A DNA stretch of 64,000 bases from assembly GCA_949318235.1 (NCBI GenBank), contig OX439132.1, positions 13,611,624 through 13,675,623 on the forward strand. The letters run 5' to 3'. Positions 1 to 14,147 of this stretch are shown here, one piece after another; position 1 is the stretch's first letter; each line of letters begins with the position of its first letter. A model generated the notes under the pieces. The model did not search any database. It had not been told where the DNA came from and was given only the letters and a program-made list of their open reading frames with translations. Both the position numbers and the translations under genes were made by a program. The stretch is from Ecdyonurus torrentis (Eukaryota > Arthropoda > Insecta > Ephemeroptera > Heptageniidae).

Positions 1-714
1 CTCACAGTGAAAGATGTATGAATTCTGACTTCTTTTTTTTTTTTTAACTGAAACTGATTAAGAGACATATATACGTGCGTGCCTTTAATAGTAAATAATA
101 TATTTTAATTGAAAAATATAAAACATATTTTAGTCTTTTTATCATTCCATTTTTCTAGTTGTGTTGGCCCGATGTGAGTTAAGTAAAGAATATATAAAAT
201 AATACCTGTAAAGAAAAAGAATATCTACATCGAGTTATATCGGGACGGTTCACCAGTCCACCTGATCTCATTAGTTTCTATATTAAATTACACGTTGTTG
301 GATTTATATTTGTTGTGTATGCCTATGCATAACAAAAATTATATTGCTTGCTTAGTATATATAAAACTTATTTTTATTTTTCATTATGCATTATAAAATT
401 TATGCTATCATATTATCTTAAGAACACTAACCTCTCTCGTTTGTATTATATCCATTGAATTAATTGTTCATAGGCAATTTGTTATAAGTTAGGTTAATAT
501 GTAAAACTTTTTATTATATGTTAAAATGAAGTTTTCCTTAAAACTGCATGCTATAACTTTTTATACAGATTCATCCCTTCACTATATGAAACATATGAGA
601 GTAAATATACATACATGCTTGCAATGAAAATTTCACTATCAATGAAACAAGAATATATGCTGAATATATATACACGGAAAATAAAATATACTTAAATTAA
701 GCAAAAAGCTAGTA

Positions 715-899
715 TTAAAATGCTGTGTTTTGCAATAGAGACAGTCCTAACTGAGAATTAGTAGGGCGGTATGCTAGACCCGCTCCTACCTGCACGCAGC
801 ATAGCATACCTGTCGGCCAGGAGAAATAGACTCAGGTGAGGTGGGCTTGCAAACTCACCCCTAGTATATTTGAGTTAGCACTAATATGCTAAATTTTAG
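715..899 (+). repeat. GC-richer dispersed repeat, copy A
   Basis: This block is clearly richer in G+C than its surroundings. It shares words with the block at 1433-1722, notably CTCAGG followed by a G-rich stretch (831 and 1475), CCGCTCCT, and a related 3' end: TTGAGTTAGCACTAATATGC here and TTGCGTTAGTATACTAATC there, both running into AAATTTTAG or AAATTTAG. No reading frame is seen. The class is unknown. Confidence 0.5.
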
Positions 900-1432
900 A
901 ATTGGACCGCAAAATGGCGTACATGAGATTTTTTAAAGTAATTTTGTGTATTAATTTAATTATTAATTATTACAAAAAATAAACGTTGGTAATAATTTGA
1001 AATGTTCAATGAAATGAAAAATTCCCGCGGTGGATTCTTAGTTTATTATAATTGTTTGCAAATATACTTGCATATAAATTACATAATTATAAATCATATC
1101 ATAATTTGTTAGTAGCGGGGGACAGAGGACCATTTTTTTTTCCAATGCGTCGATCGGGTTTGGCTACCATAGGCCATATCGATGAATATATCAAATATAA
1201 TATACCATTGTGTTACTACATGACGACTCATTTTGCACCTTATTTGACTGTGCGATTACTTCATTTTTATTTTTTATGTAAAATCGTCACTTATAATTCT
1301 ATTTGCATGAAATACGCGGTAATTAAGACAGTTAAAGTATTTTTATAAATCTGATAGTTTAGAATTAATTACCTTCTTCATGGTCTCCTGAAAAATAGAG
1401 AAACGTGGCCATTTAAACGGAGATTGGCTGAT

Positions 1433-1722
1433 TTTAGCAATGCTAGCTCCTAGTTCGCGGGAATACTAGATCGGCTCAGGCGGGTTAAGCACACCTGCGC
1501 TGGCAGTCAGGTGCCGCTCCTCCTGGATCTCAGGTGACATAAAAACTATACTGACTATAACTGACGCTAAGTACCGCTCCCCCTAGATTGCAGGTGGTAT
1601 AAAATCTAGCGCTAGGGTTTTAGCGTCACTTATGCTAGAGATGCAGGCTACTCAGATCTTGCACGCATGTACTAGGGCGCGGGATTATTTGCGTTAGTAT
1701 ACTAATCTACTTAAATTTAGCA
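1433..1722 (+). repeat. GC-richer dispersed repeat, copy B, with internal 60-bp tandem repeat
   Basis: This block is related to 715-899. It contains two units of an internal tandem repeat with a 60-bp period: GTGCCGCTCC at 1511 and GTACCGCTCC at 1571, each followed by a CAGGTG/TATAAAA-like tail. CTAG-containing words are unusually frequent. The class is unknown. Confidence 0.5.
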
Positions 1723-4330
1723 CATCTTTTTTTTCCGTGTATAAAAGACACCAGCATGAGCTATAAATTATATATCTTCAAGTATGGTATTGTATTTAAA
1801 TCTCATTATGTATATTAAATGAAGAAAGAAAAAAAAACTTTTAAAGAACACCTCTTCAAAAACTCGTCTTGTACAATAATTATATTGTATGTACTTAATT
1901 TTAATGAGGTGTAGTAATTTATAAAGACATGAAAAAAAGAATGCCATAATAAATAATGGATTTTCTCTTTAAATAACAAGTAGCGAAATCATTATATTGT
2001 GATAACTACTTCACGTTGTCAATATTAAAGTGATTTGTAAAATTTGATCATTATTACTATTTTTTTTTTTTAATTTTCTTAATGACTTTTCATGTTATAT
2101 AATTAAGATAATCAACATATTATATTTTGTACAATATAATAAAATCTGTTTTGTATATCCTGATACTTATGCAACATGTTTAGATTAATAGACAAATTGT
2201 TGTCTATTTTTTATTATTGGAGTTTTGTGAAGTGGTACTTTTTTTAATAGCAATAATTGTGTACAATATCAATATACCAATTATAATGAAGACTAATATC
2301 TTTAGTATTTACGCCCCTATTAAAAATTGATGATATTGACGATGCTTTGATACACACTGTTTTCCTGCTTGCACATGTCATTGCATATTCAAAGTTATAT
2401 TATTGTTTTTGTTTTTATTTTCTATTGCTTTGATGTACTTATATATATTGTTTAACGAAACCACTATATATACCCGCACTAATTGAGACATTTGTTTCAA
2501 TTAATTTTGATTATTGTGCATAAATTGCAAATATATGTCTATAGTCTATATAAAGTATATATAATAATATGATAATAATAATATATCTGTATATATGACA
2601 ATAAGCTCAGTGCTTATAACTTTTATTGTTGGACTATATGAACTGCAGGGACAAAAAAATATTTTATATGATTTTTGAAGTTATTACTGTATTTTGGCAC
2701 ATAAATGATGATCAAAATTTCAAAGTCATGATAATATTAGAGAGAAATAAAAAAAAACTAAAATCAAAATTGAATATTTTGGGCTTGTAATATATAAAAT
2801 TTCAAAAGATCCGTAATTAATTAATTGTCATATAGTGATTCCCTTTGCACCAGTATTTGTTTTCATTTGTGCATATGCACAAAAATTAAGAAATATTATA
2901 TCTATTTTCTTCTGCTTTGTTATTTGATCATGCAGCTGATCACGCAGTATCTCATATTCAACCATATATTTAACCAGCATTTAAAAATAGTAAAATTAAA
3001 AGGCAAAATAAAAATAAAATTAAAAACTGTTGTATATTACTATATAATTTTTTCCTTCCCCCATCAAGTTTATTATTGTCAAAGATGATTTCTATGAAAC
3101 GATAAAAAAAAATAATAACAATAATAATAGTAATATAATAACAACTACAAAACAAAATTACACATTGAGTGTAATAAAAGACATGACGCTAAGTATAAAA
3201 GTTAAACTTGTCGGCTTCTACTATGGTCTACTCTTTTTTTTTTCCATTGTAACGGCTATTAGTTATACGTGTGCGCATGAATCCGGTTACCAAGTATTCA
3301 AAAAATATAATATATTTTTATATATTATATATTTTTATAATAATAATAATATGGTGTTGTTGTTGAATGGCTACTACATATAAAGTTTACATTTGGTTAC
3401 GGATGAAAGCGAAACTAATTTTAAACTTCATTGCCATGCCCATTTTTGTAATGATAGACGACCACTCTATGGTGGCTACTACCTTGATAGTTAAAAATAA
3501 TGTTAACTGATCGTTCATCAGTTATATAGCTTAAATTCATGCCGATTATTTTTATAATATATATTATGTATAGGCTGATATCTTCTCATATATAACCTTG
3601 AAAATTTAATACGTCTCTGCAATATAAATGAAGTTTTTTTTATATGATATTCATATGGTTGAATGAAAATGATATAACGTTATAACTGATATTAATAAGC
3701 ATTATATTAAGTCTTTATCATGTAATTTTAATGATAATAATAAGTTGATTATTCATGTAGAAATAAATATAGAAATAACTTACTGATTTTTCAGCTGCAG
3801 CTTTTTCAGCATGTATATGATGAAATTCCTTATTGAAATTGGCCAACAACAGTTCTCGTATATCTTAATATGCGTAATTATTTATGTTAGAAGCTAAAAC
3901 TATAAATTTAATACGAATATTTATTTACATTACAAGACTATAAAGAAAAACTAATTAAATCAACAGCTCTCTTTATACATTATATGCAATTAAAATGTAA
4001 TTAGCATTTTAAGAAGCACCCTAAATTTATAATTTTTTACATGTTTGTCTCTAATTGTTTTACTGCAAATACACTTTAAAAAAATTGAACAATATACGAG
4101 CGTGACAAATGAATGTGTAACAGTTCACTCCTTGGGCAGTCTGTGAAGGTGATTTGATGTGCCGCGGTTTTATGACTGATTTACTTTTTTTTATATATAT
4201 ACCAGACCCCCCACAGTTAAAACTGGCAGCATGATTCACTTGTCACGCCACGTGAAATTAATTTCATCAAATACCTCATTCAATCAATATTATGAGAATT
4301 ATCATAGTCATTGTGGAAAATTATTTTAAA

Positions 4331-4334
<4 letters not shown>

Positions 4335-4379
<45 letters not shown>

Positions 4380-4397
4380 GAGAGAGAGAGAGAGAGA
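4335..4397. repeat. compound microsatellite (AT)n-(GA)n
   Basis: (AT)n at 4335-4375 is followed directly by (GA)n at 4378-4397. Confidence 0.95.
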
Positions 4398-5022
4398 AAG
4401 GAGAATAATCCAACTCAAAAATAAATTTTGGAAGCCTATACAGTATATACATGCATCATGCATGCATTCATATTCAGAATCCAACATACAAAATTCTGGT
4501 GAAGAAATCAACTAAATTAATCATTTTAATTGGCGTGACCAAAGCATGTGTGCATATATTTTTCTTCTTTTATATTATAACTTAACAGGTTCAGTTATTC
4601 TCATTTTAGAAATAAATTCAATACTCTTGTGACAATTTCGATATTGTCGTTATTTTTTTATATATAAAGTTTGTTATCTTTATACCAATTTTTAGTTAAA
4701 GTAAATATAATAATAATAAGAATAAACGCAGTAATAAAATAAACAATAGTAATAATAAAAAAAGTTTTCATTTATATACGAAAAACCATTTCAATACGAT
4801 TTTTATTTGCTAATATAATTTCTTTACAAATAAATTAACAAATAAATTTATGTAATTTATAGTAAACATATATATTTTATTTCATTCTACGTATTTTATA
4901 CCACACATAAAATTTTAACACTAGCCACATAATAAGTTTATTTAATGATATAAAAATATACAAAATGTAGATTGCGTCAAATTGAAACCTAAGAACGACA
5001 AGTTTTTAGTGTTCTCTGCTCT

Positions 5023-5023
<1 letters not shown>

Positions 5024-5083
<60 letters not shown>
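5024..5083. repeat. microsatellite (CT)n, 60 bp
   Basis: About 30 uninterrupted CT units. Confidence 0.97.
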
Positions 5084-5087
<4 letters not shown>

Positions 5088-5797
5088 CTGCGTATATCTA
5101 TAAAATTTAATTCATTGATAATGTTTATAAATATAAAATGTAATCTAATTTTAAAATCAAACAGAAAAACCTAACAATCTTTAACATAAATAGGTCTTGC
5201 TAAAATAAACTTTTACAAGCTCTTAAATATAGAATAAAAAAGAAAGAAAATAATTATAATATATACTCGTTTTTTTATTAATATTTATTTTATATAAGTA
5301 ATAAATTTATCTATTTTATTGTTATTGCCTCATGAAACAAAGAAATATAGGATAATTTATATGTCAACTAGACAGCCTGCTGAGTAGCTTTGGCTATTTA
5401 GTTCAATGTTTCACCATGTCAAGTGTCACATCAGTATCCGAACGGACCACACATCTTGTAGCTCACTTTTGACCACATATAGAGTCACTTCTTTTCTCAC
5501 TCTCTATACAATATATTTAAATGAGTATATATATAAACAGCGTTTCTTAAGAAACATTTTATATGAATATTTAGTTGCAAATTACAACACATTTTTGATG
5601 TTACTCTAACACCAAAGTAATAAATAAAATTGTGTTTTATAATATATTTAAAACTAAAAGGCTCTTGTTTTATATTTTTTATTACTTTATTTATATACAT
5701 ATATAAAATATAAGCTTTATATAAATACTCACAGAGAGCTATAGCCACCAAAGTGCCTATATAAGGAGTGATTGACGGCAAAAGGCCTTTCATAAAA

Positions 5798-5857
5798 GGA
5801 CCCACGTGACAAAGGGCCGGGTTCAAAGAAAACAACGTATCTTTTTACGTGGGGTCC
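5798..5857. repeat. imperfect inverted repeat (GGACCC-ACGT stem)
   Basis: GGACCCACGT at 5798-5807 can pair with ACGTGGGGTCC at 5847-5857 with one bulged base. The intervening segment contains AAGGGCCGGG. This is a local hairpin of unknown role, possibly part of the repeat described at 5948-6010. Confidence 0.45.
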
Positions 5858-5947
5858 AGGGGAAAGAAAATGAGATGTAAAAAAACAAAAACAATTAATA
5901 ATATTGAAATTTAACAAATGGAATAAAATCAATAAGACAATAATTGC

Positions 5948-6010
5948 GATAAGACAATACTTGACAGGGACTGGGATTATGGTGTAGCACAATAACACAA
6001 TATGTATTGC
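5948..6010 (+). repeat. short dispersed repeat, copy 1
   Basis: About 63 bp match 17701-17761: GATAAGACAAT, CTTGAC, GGGATT, AGCAC and ACACAATATG occur in the same order and with similar spacing. This is probably the end of an old interspersed repeat. Confidence 0.5.
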
Positions 6011-6011
6011 C

Positions 6012-8199
6012 AGAAAGAAACAAAACAAAAACTTAAATTAACTTTGTAAAATGCAGAACTGAAATAATAATATACTTTTTGATTCATATGAATATAAGTG
6101 CCATGATCTTACAGTATATCAAGGATCACATACTGTAATTTAAACAATACTTAAAAGTAACTTAAAAAGTCACTTTTTACTTATTTAATTGATGACGATG
6201 ACATTTATGGTTATAAAGAATATCATGATTCGTTGTGAGAAAAAAATAATAATGATGAAGTATTTTGATATACGTTATATTTTTTTTAACTTTGTGGTGA
6301 TATATGTTGCAATTGCGATCAATCTGACATAAAAGTTCTTTTTTTTTCTAAACGATTCAGATAAGAACATATGTATACTATAATATTATATATATAAAAA
6401 AATTCAGGTGTGTTGTATAATATTATGAATATGGTGATGTGAGATGAAAAAAATGTATTTTAAAGTACACGTTGTTGTAAAGATAGCCATTAAACCTTAA
6501 ACATGTTTCATTATATGCCTCGCTTGTTCAAGATAAGGTCATCATGGGGTGACAATATTTTATAATAACATGCATGTCAACCTTTTTTATGTAATATTCC
6601 TCTTTTTATTATTATTAGTAGTAAATTTTATAAAATGCAGATATTATTTGGTCTGCGGTGAATTGTATTTCATTTGAAGTTTTTAAATAATTTTGTAAAA
6701 GCATATATGCACTAGCTTTTCTCCATTAAAATTAACTTTATATTATATAGCATTAAAAAAAACTAACTGTTAATTTCACGCATAATATAATCACTTTTGC
6801 AAATCACATATGATCTCAGCTACATATATACTCAGAAAGAAAGAAAAAAAATCAAGTATTTAAAGTATTATATTTCTTTTTTTTTATATCTATAATAATT
6901 TCATATTATATTTTTCATTCTCTTATTTTGTTTAAAAATAAATTTAAAGTAAGTAAAGTTAAGACAGTCACGTACGCAAAGAGTTTTTAACAGATAGAGA
7001 GAGAGAGGTTTGTTTTGCTTTGGCCTCGCTAAATTTCTGTTTCTGTGGCTTACAGCACACAACATCATGTCTAACATTTATGAAATAATCCTGTACAATC
7101 TGCAACCTGTTGCATTTTTTGCCACAGCTTAATTTAATTTTCATGACTTTAAAAAAAGTGTTATTATTATTTTTATTTTTAAACCTTTTTTTTACGTGAG
7201 TGTTTGGCATTCTTTCATACTAGTTTTTTATATGTTATAATAAAAATATTGACATTTATATATGTCAAGCCCTCACAACGCCTTAATAAAGTTTATTATT
7301 ATTATAAAAGTGTAAATTTTACTATTGGTTATCAATGTTATCATGATTATAAGGTTTCTATATAGATTTTCTTGTCATATTTTTTTGATATTTTAATATA
7401 AAATATGTGACATAACTTAATAAATAATATAAAATAATCTCGACTTGTGAGGTCTTTTTTTTTTTTTTTTTTTTTTTAAAGCTATTTGGCAATGCTACTT
7501 GTATTCTTAAGTCGCACTGAGGTAGAATAATATGTTTTTCTTTTCTCTTTTTCCCCTTCTTACTTTTTTTGCATCTTAAAACTTTAACCGACACCGCGAG
7601 TTGAATTAACGATCAGATACTTAGCACCATAGGTGTGGGCGATGAAGAGAGAGAAAGAGAGTTTTAAAACCGCGAAGCTCTGAAAAGAGAAGATTGTTTG
7701 GAAGGGGAAAAAATATATATATATATATAATATATATAAAAAAACGGAGACATGTAGTTACACTTTATATGCTAAGTCCTCATGGCTGCCACATAAATTA
7801 TGCTACGAAACGGTGTGGCATTATATTATATAAGAAAAGGTAGTAATGAAGGGACATAACGCCCAGTAAAAAATATACACGAAGGAGGAGAGAGGTGTGT
7901 ACAAGCAGTAATACCAACTGAATACATCAGACCTCACTGAAAAGCTGGGCAAAATTCCATTTATCTTCTTTCTTATGTATAAGGACTTATCAACAAAGAA
8001 AATAAGACAACATAAAGCGCAATATTTCATCACGCGCACAATAAAAGTTTAAATAACTTTTGTTTGTATAAGATTTTTATTAATGGAGAGAAATTGTCAA
8101 TTGAAAAGTAATATTTTATAATTTAAAAGTCCATTCTTAAAAATTAAAATAATCTATATACGCGTTCATTGTTTGTTTTATTGTAAATCATACAATTTC
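6012..8199. other. no gene recognised; AT-rich DNA
   Basis: This stretch contains a short (AT) run near 7710-7740, the T23 tract and no plausible exon. The 78-80-codon frames on the minus strand are Lys- and Asn-rich and resemble no family I know. Confidence 0.65.
7455..7477. repeat. poly-T, 23 nt
   Basis: Uninterrupted T tract. Confidence 0.95.
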
Positions 8200-8316
8200 T
8201 TAAAGAGATACTGGCCTTCAAAAAATAATCTGAATGATAAATCATAAGATGAGACAATTACACATAGAAATTAGTCCTTCAGTACTCAGTTTCAGGACGC
8301 TAGTGTACCCCTTTAA
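8200..8316. mobile_element. 117-bp TTAA-bounded miniature inverted-repeat element
   Basis: TTAA is present at 8200-8203 and 8313-8316. The ends are TTAAAGAGATAC and, read inward from the right, TTAAAGGGGTAC, matching 10 of 12 positions. There is no coding capacity. The ends resemble those of the 352-bp family (TTAAAG start), but the interior differs, so it may be a separate family sharing a transposase. Confidence 0.6.
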
Positions 8317-9327
8317 GTTTGAAGTTTAGTATCATGACCTGTTTTATTTTAAAAATAAATCATTTGAATAAAAAAAAAACAAATCTCATTAATCGTTATA
8401 TTATATTATTTGCATGTGAAACTTTTAACAAACATGTGTTTGTTTTTTTCTCCCTTATTAAAAATATATATATAGAAGTAAAGTACTTTACTAGCGTGTT
8501 TTGTCTTGTATTTTCGAGTCGAGATAACATGCAGGAAGGAGTTAGCCTTTTTTTTTTTTTTTTATTATTATTATTTTTTTTTAAGTTTCAAAGATTGGCG
8601 AACTCTCTTTGTGAGGTATAATACTTACTTGTCAAGTTTAAAAAGAAAAATTAGTTTAACTTTTATAAATAATGTTAGTCATTTTTATTATATGCATGCA
8701 GCACTAAAACCTTTGATCTTTTGAACAGTACATAATATTTTTTTCTATATACCAGACTTTTATATTTATAAAATTAAAAAAACCAAGAGAAAATAATAAT
8801 AATTTAGTATTTGTTTATCATATAGACAAAACAACATAATTTAAAAAAGTTTATATAGCAAAATACATTGCTTTGCTTTTTGTTAAATGGCCCATATTTT
8901 TGTTTGCTAAAAGGAATGAAACATTTTACCTTTTTAAAATCTCAAAGATCTTTAACATACAACATGAAAGGAACAAAAAACATAAGATTAATTTGAATCG
9001 TATGGAAAAAAAAAAAGGCATACATATATATGAAATAATTATTACATTCAGTAAAAGTCATTTTTATGAGTTATTTTTCTTTATATTTGCTTTAAAGGTT
9101 ACACAATATATTAAAAAAAAAATGTTTATATACGAAAACGTCTTCATAATGTATGTTTTGCAAGTAATAAATTTTGTTAGAAAATTTATACTTATAGCCA
9201 GAATTTTATCTACTAAAAATTCTTATACATTTTAAATTTTTGTTAAATGATATGAATTTAAAAAAAACTTGTAAATTTCGTTGTTAGAAATATATATCAA
9301 GATAACATTGCTGAATACTTATACGTT

Positions 9328-9328
<1 letters not shown>

Positions 9329-9364
<36 letters not shown>
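9329..9364. repeat. poly-T, 36 nt
   Basis: Uninterrupted T tract. A further T8 follows after two bases. Confidence 0.95.
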
Positions 9365-9366
<2 letters not shown>

Positions 9367-9982
9367 TTTTTTTTTGTTATTTCTTATCTATTTCTTTTGA
9401 ATTGATGATTTACATGTTTTGAAGCAGCAATATATGGAAGGCAAAAAATATTTATATATGGAAGAAAAAATAACATAAATAAGGTTAGAAAAAAGGGGGG
9501 CTCATTTTCTTGGGCAAGTGATGGGCTGACGCTCGTAAAAAAGTCGTAAATCTCTTTTAAAAAAAGGCGGCTGTTTTGGTCTCTTGATGCTGTAATATTA
9601 GACTGTGTATAGAGCAAGCTATATAACCGCTTTGCTATAATATAACGAGGAATGACCACACATAAAATATGTGTTTGCAATGACCGGAGCAGCATCTCAA
9701 AAACATCTTTGCAAAGTAAAAGGAGCCGACAAACAGCATCTTTCCTGTCTGCTGCTGGACCATCTTTTCGAAGTAATCAAAATACTTGATGGACCGCAAA
9801 ATATATAAGAAAATTCTTTGAATATTTTTTAACCTTTTTTTTTTATTCCTCATTTATTTACTAAAGAGTTTCACTATATTGTAAAGAAGGTGTTAACATT
9901 CAAAGCTACTATATGGGCATCTCATATGATTAGTAACTCTAAACCAACAAATCAATATTCTTTTTAAAAAATACAATAATTT

Positions 9983-9985
<3 letters not shown>

Positions 9986-10045
<60 letters not shown>
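9986..10045. repeat. microsatellite (TA)n, 60 bp
   Basis: About 30 uninterrupted TA units. Confidence 0.97.
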
Positions 10046-10048
<3 letters not shown>

Positions 10049-11540
10049 ATTTTTAATTCAAATATAAAATACTGTATACTTAATATTAATGGGAATTTAT
10101 ATTAACTAAATCCACAATTAATTACAATATACATTAGCATAAATAAAACATATCTCATCTACATTTTTTTTTTTGCACATAAACTGATTTAAATAAATTA
10201 TTCACATGTATATGTAACCTAAATATATATATATTTTTAAATACTTATATATACGTGAAATAAATTATATTATAATACATAAATCATATAAGTTTTTTTG
10301 AACATTGATAAATTTAAGTTGTAATATTAATAGTTTTTATTTGTAATCAGGTTTTATATCAATAAACATCATTAAGAAGAGCTTATACACGATGACATAT
10401 GGAGTGGCGTGACAGCATTCAGCTGCTTACATATACATACTGTAATAAAACCTGATATGGATGGAACAAATAACAAAACAACATCAATTCACGATGTGTG
10501 AATTTGTTTTTAAAGATCTCAGTATGTAATATAAAATAATCTATTTTTTTGTGTGCTTATTATATCTATCAACTGCATACAGCATCTTAGTCAGATATGA
10601 CCATAAGGAAAAAAAATTATAGTACTATAATGCCAGGAATATGACTGTAAATTGCAAGATAAGTAAAAAGTAACATGGAACAAATTCTGATATTAGCCGT
10701 ATTTATAAGATGTTTATTTCTTTGACATTAATTTTAATAATTATTATTAATTATTGTGTCAAATCAGAACAAAGTCAAAAAACTTATAGACAAAAGTTTG
10801 GAAGTGATAAAGTCAAGAGACTTAAAAATTCTCAATTTCAATTTGCATATTTGACTCTGTCTATATATAGAAACATTATGAAAAAACAAAATACTGGTAC
10901 TCGTCTACTTCTTTCATTTGCGTTATGAAGTAACTTTACATGTGTATATGTATAGTCATTACATATATAATACAAAGTCAACAGCAGATGGTATATCCAT
11001 CATGGTTTCTAAATACACTATACATATGAAGTATACAAAATAAAAATAAATACTAAATATCTTTATGCAGTTAAAAATTATTTCATATTTATATAATATT
11101 TTTTGAGCTAATATACATTATATGTGTTTAGACTTTTTGCTTGTGTTTTATACATAAGCTTTGGCTTACTTTGCATATTTATTTTTTACATAAAGTATGT
11201 GTTTTCCTGGTTCCTCCATTTCCCATAAGCGTATATAATACTGATGATAAGGCTCTCTCTCTCACTTTTAACTTGGTATTTATATTCTCTTATCAGAAAC
11301 AGTAAAAAAAAAGTTGAGCATCAGCTTGCGCCAAAGTTGCTGTTTATATATGTATGTATATATATGCAGGGGATGAGACATTTGTTGCTGATATGCTAAT
11401 TGCTTTGTAATAGTTTGTATAGGATATGAAAATAGATTAGCTATAAATTTCATGTCTTATCGAATCTTTATTCTTTAACTTTTTAATAAGCTAAAAAATG
11501 CTGAATAAGAAAAATAAATATTTAAAAATTCATATGAAGT

Positions 11541-11564
11541 AAAAAAAAAAAAAAAAAAAAAAAA
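11541..11564. repeat. poly-A, 24 nt
   Basis: Uninterrupted A tract. Confidence 0.95.
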
Positions 11565-13770
11565 TCACATGCTAAGTTTGTTATTGTAAAAAAAAAACAG
11601 TAAATTATGTATAAAAAAATTGTATTATGTCATATAATATTAAAGTTAATTAAATATTTAGAAAAGCAATTACTTCTTAATGTAGAACGGTTGTTTCATA
11701 TATAATTTTTGGTGTGCTAATAAAATAATGATGTTAATTTATGTAATTTAATTTATAGAATCCTTTTTTTTTATTTTTTTTTTTTTTTTGCCCACTAGCG
11801 GTTTCCTTTTATGTTTCGTATAGGCAATAAGTATAGTCTTTTTTTTTTTTCATATTCAAAAATATTTGCCGACAAAAAAGTTATATACAATATTAATATA
11901 TAAAATATATAGAACGTACTTATATAGATCCAAGCTCAAATAAATAATTAGTAGGTATAATATATTATTTCATTATATTTGAAACAAAGTTTAATATATT
12001 AAATTATTGAAAGGGTTTACTGATTAGTATCTTAAAATTTATTATATTATAAATTAATTTAGCCAAGAGGATAATATATTATTTAAATTAATACACTTTC
12101 ACCAAATCGACCAATTTCAATGTATGTATATATTTAAAATTAAAAATACCAAGAAAAAATCATTTATAGCAAAAGAAAAAAAAAATGAAAGCTTTTAACT
12201 GTTTTCCTTTTGATTAAATCATTATAATGTTAACCAATCATATAATAATATACGAAAAAAAGCGTACTGTGATTTACAAACTTTGTGAAAAAAAAATCTA
12301 GAATAATTTTGCTGATTAATTTCAGATTCAGCACAATTAGTTATTTTATTACAAAAAAAAAAATGAACTAAATTGTTGATTTATGTTTTCCATTGAAACA
12401 GTCAATAAGAAAGAAAGTTCAATACAAAAGAGTCGTATATAAGGAATAGCTAAAAAAATAACTTAAATTATAATATATAAAATTTTCCTTTCTTTACATT
12501 GCAGAGATGTTAAATAAATGATAACAAATTAAAAAAAAAAAAAGTTTTCGTGATTTCTTATATTTTTGACACTTTGATATGTTTCTTATATAAAAAGATA
12601 TTCTTTGATGATATACAGTATGGAGCTGTCATGATAAGTGATTTATGTCGGAGTTAAGAACGTTATCTGGACAAATAGCAAGTTCAAGGATTGCTTTGCT
12701 TGTCTTGAAATAAAAAAATAAAACCTGCTAAGCGATCGTTACTTTAGATATACGTAACAACACACTCTCTTTACAAGTTAAAAAGTATAAAACCATATAG
12801 CATGCAAAAAGATATATTTATACGTGGCACCCTTTTGCAACAATAGTGAGAAATTAATGTTAAATAAAATGTATGGACAAGACCACACATCACAGTATAA
12901 AATAAACACACCCAAGCATCTCCACTTGTTTGTTGCATTTATATATATAATGTTTTCTTTATTGCACCGTATATTCATGATGTTTAAGTCAATAAAGATT
13001 GTGATCCAAAAAAATATTAAGAATATATCTTACGCTTTCCAACGTGTGGAAATTTGCATCTCTCTCTCTCTCTCTCAAACTGTCTCTGCTATGTTTTTTT
13101 TTTTTTTAAATCTTAAATTCAGTCCTGTATCAGTCCTATAGGGTGGTCCTGTGTATGCCTTTATATATATAGGTAAGAGCGTCATGTAATAACTTTACCA
13201 AACGTTTACTTAATTCACTTTAACTTCTCGTCCCTAAAAACAAATTTCTTTCCATAAAAATTGATTGCTATATAGACTTGTATGTTGAAATTAAGATTTC
13301 CCCTCCAAAGTATATAATTCTGTTTTATTTTCAGATTGTCCTGTACAAAAAATATATAAAAATGTATACGTATATTATAACTAAGTAACGATATTGACAC
13401 CGTATATATATATATATAAACACCCACCCCTATATAATAATAAAAATTGTCTTTTATATTGTGAGCTATTGTTGTAATAAAATCTACAATGTTTGTAGAA
13501 CAAACATTCAAAGCAATAAGAAAACTAAATTGAGGGTTTTTGAAATTGCGATGTGAGAACATCAAAGTGCATAGTCATGTGCTAAAATACAACAAGGCAG
13601 TTTATCTAAAATGGAAAATCGAAGAAAAGTAAGAGAGAAAAAAATAGAAGTGCTTGCTAAAGAGAAAGGGGAAAAAAAGTAGAGTGATTGCTTTGAGGGC
13701 ATGGTTCTCTGACACTTTTAGAAGTCAACCCCTCTAGGGGCCAATCGGCGTTAAACCTTCCTTACCTCAA

Positions 13771-13776
<6 letters not shown>

Positions 13777-13856
<80 letters not shown>
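13777..13856. repeat. microsatellite (TC)n, 80 bp
   Basis: About 40 uninterrupted TC units. It opens an 800-bp pyrimidine-rich stretch. On the minus strand it encodes Arg-Glu repeats inside a 155-codon frame, which is not evidence of a gene. Confidence 0.97.
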
Positions 13857-13862
<6 letters not shown>

Positions 13863-14095
13863 TCATCCCCTACCACACATACGCCCATTTCATCACAAAG
13901 ATCCTTGCTACAGATTTTTCTTTTTCTACTCAGGTCAAAGGTTACACTTGTTTTCTTCTTCTTTTTTATACTTTCCATCTTTTCTTTCTCTCTTTTACTT
14001 TTATACTCAAAAAAGTAGCAAAGTTTGATAAGAAAAGCTACTATTACTCTCTTTCCTCTATCTTGTTTTTTTCTGTCAATTTCTTTTATTTTTTT

Positions 14096-14103
<8 letters not shown>

Positions 14104-14144
<41 letters not shown>
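14104..14144. repeat. microsatellite (TC)n, 41 bp
   Basis: About 20 TC units within the pyrimidine-rich stretch. Confidence 0.97.

Positions 14145-14147
<3 letters not shown>

Larger units (their letters stand above)
1723..5797. other. no gene recognised; AT-rich DNA
   Basis: Open frames here are at most 87 codons and are rich in Phe, Ile, Lys and Tyr, as random AT-rich DNA gives. Apart from the two microsatellites at 4335 and 5024, I see only short T/A runs and AT-rich words. Confidence 0.7.
8317..13759. other. no gene recognised; AT-rich DNA
   Basis: The largest frame (8873-9235, 120 codons) is dominated by Phe, Ile, Lys and Asn, without a recognisable motif. Frames at 9384-9853 (minus), 12824-13141 and 13215-13565 (minus) are similar. 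Homopolymers and the (TA)n at 9986 are the only clear structures. Confidence 0.65.

Noticed and set aside
4980..5100. (CT)n tract as a splice-site polypyrimidine tract or promoter initiator
   Set aside because: No adjoining exon, and identical arrays are scattered all over the window.
7515..7523. TGAGGTAG word resembling the let-7 start
   Set aside because: The match ends after the seed and no precursor hairpin is seen.
8873..9235. 120-codon plus-strand frame
   Set aside because: Phe-, Ile-, Lys- and Asn-dominated, with no motif and no support from neighbours.
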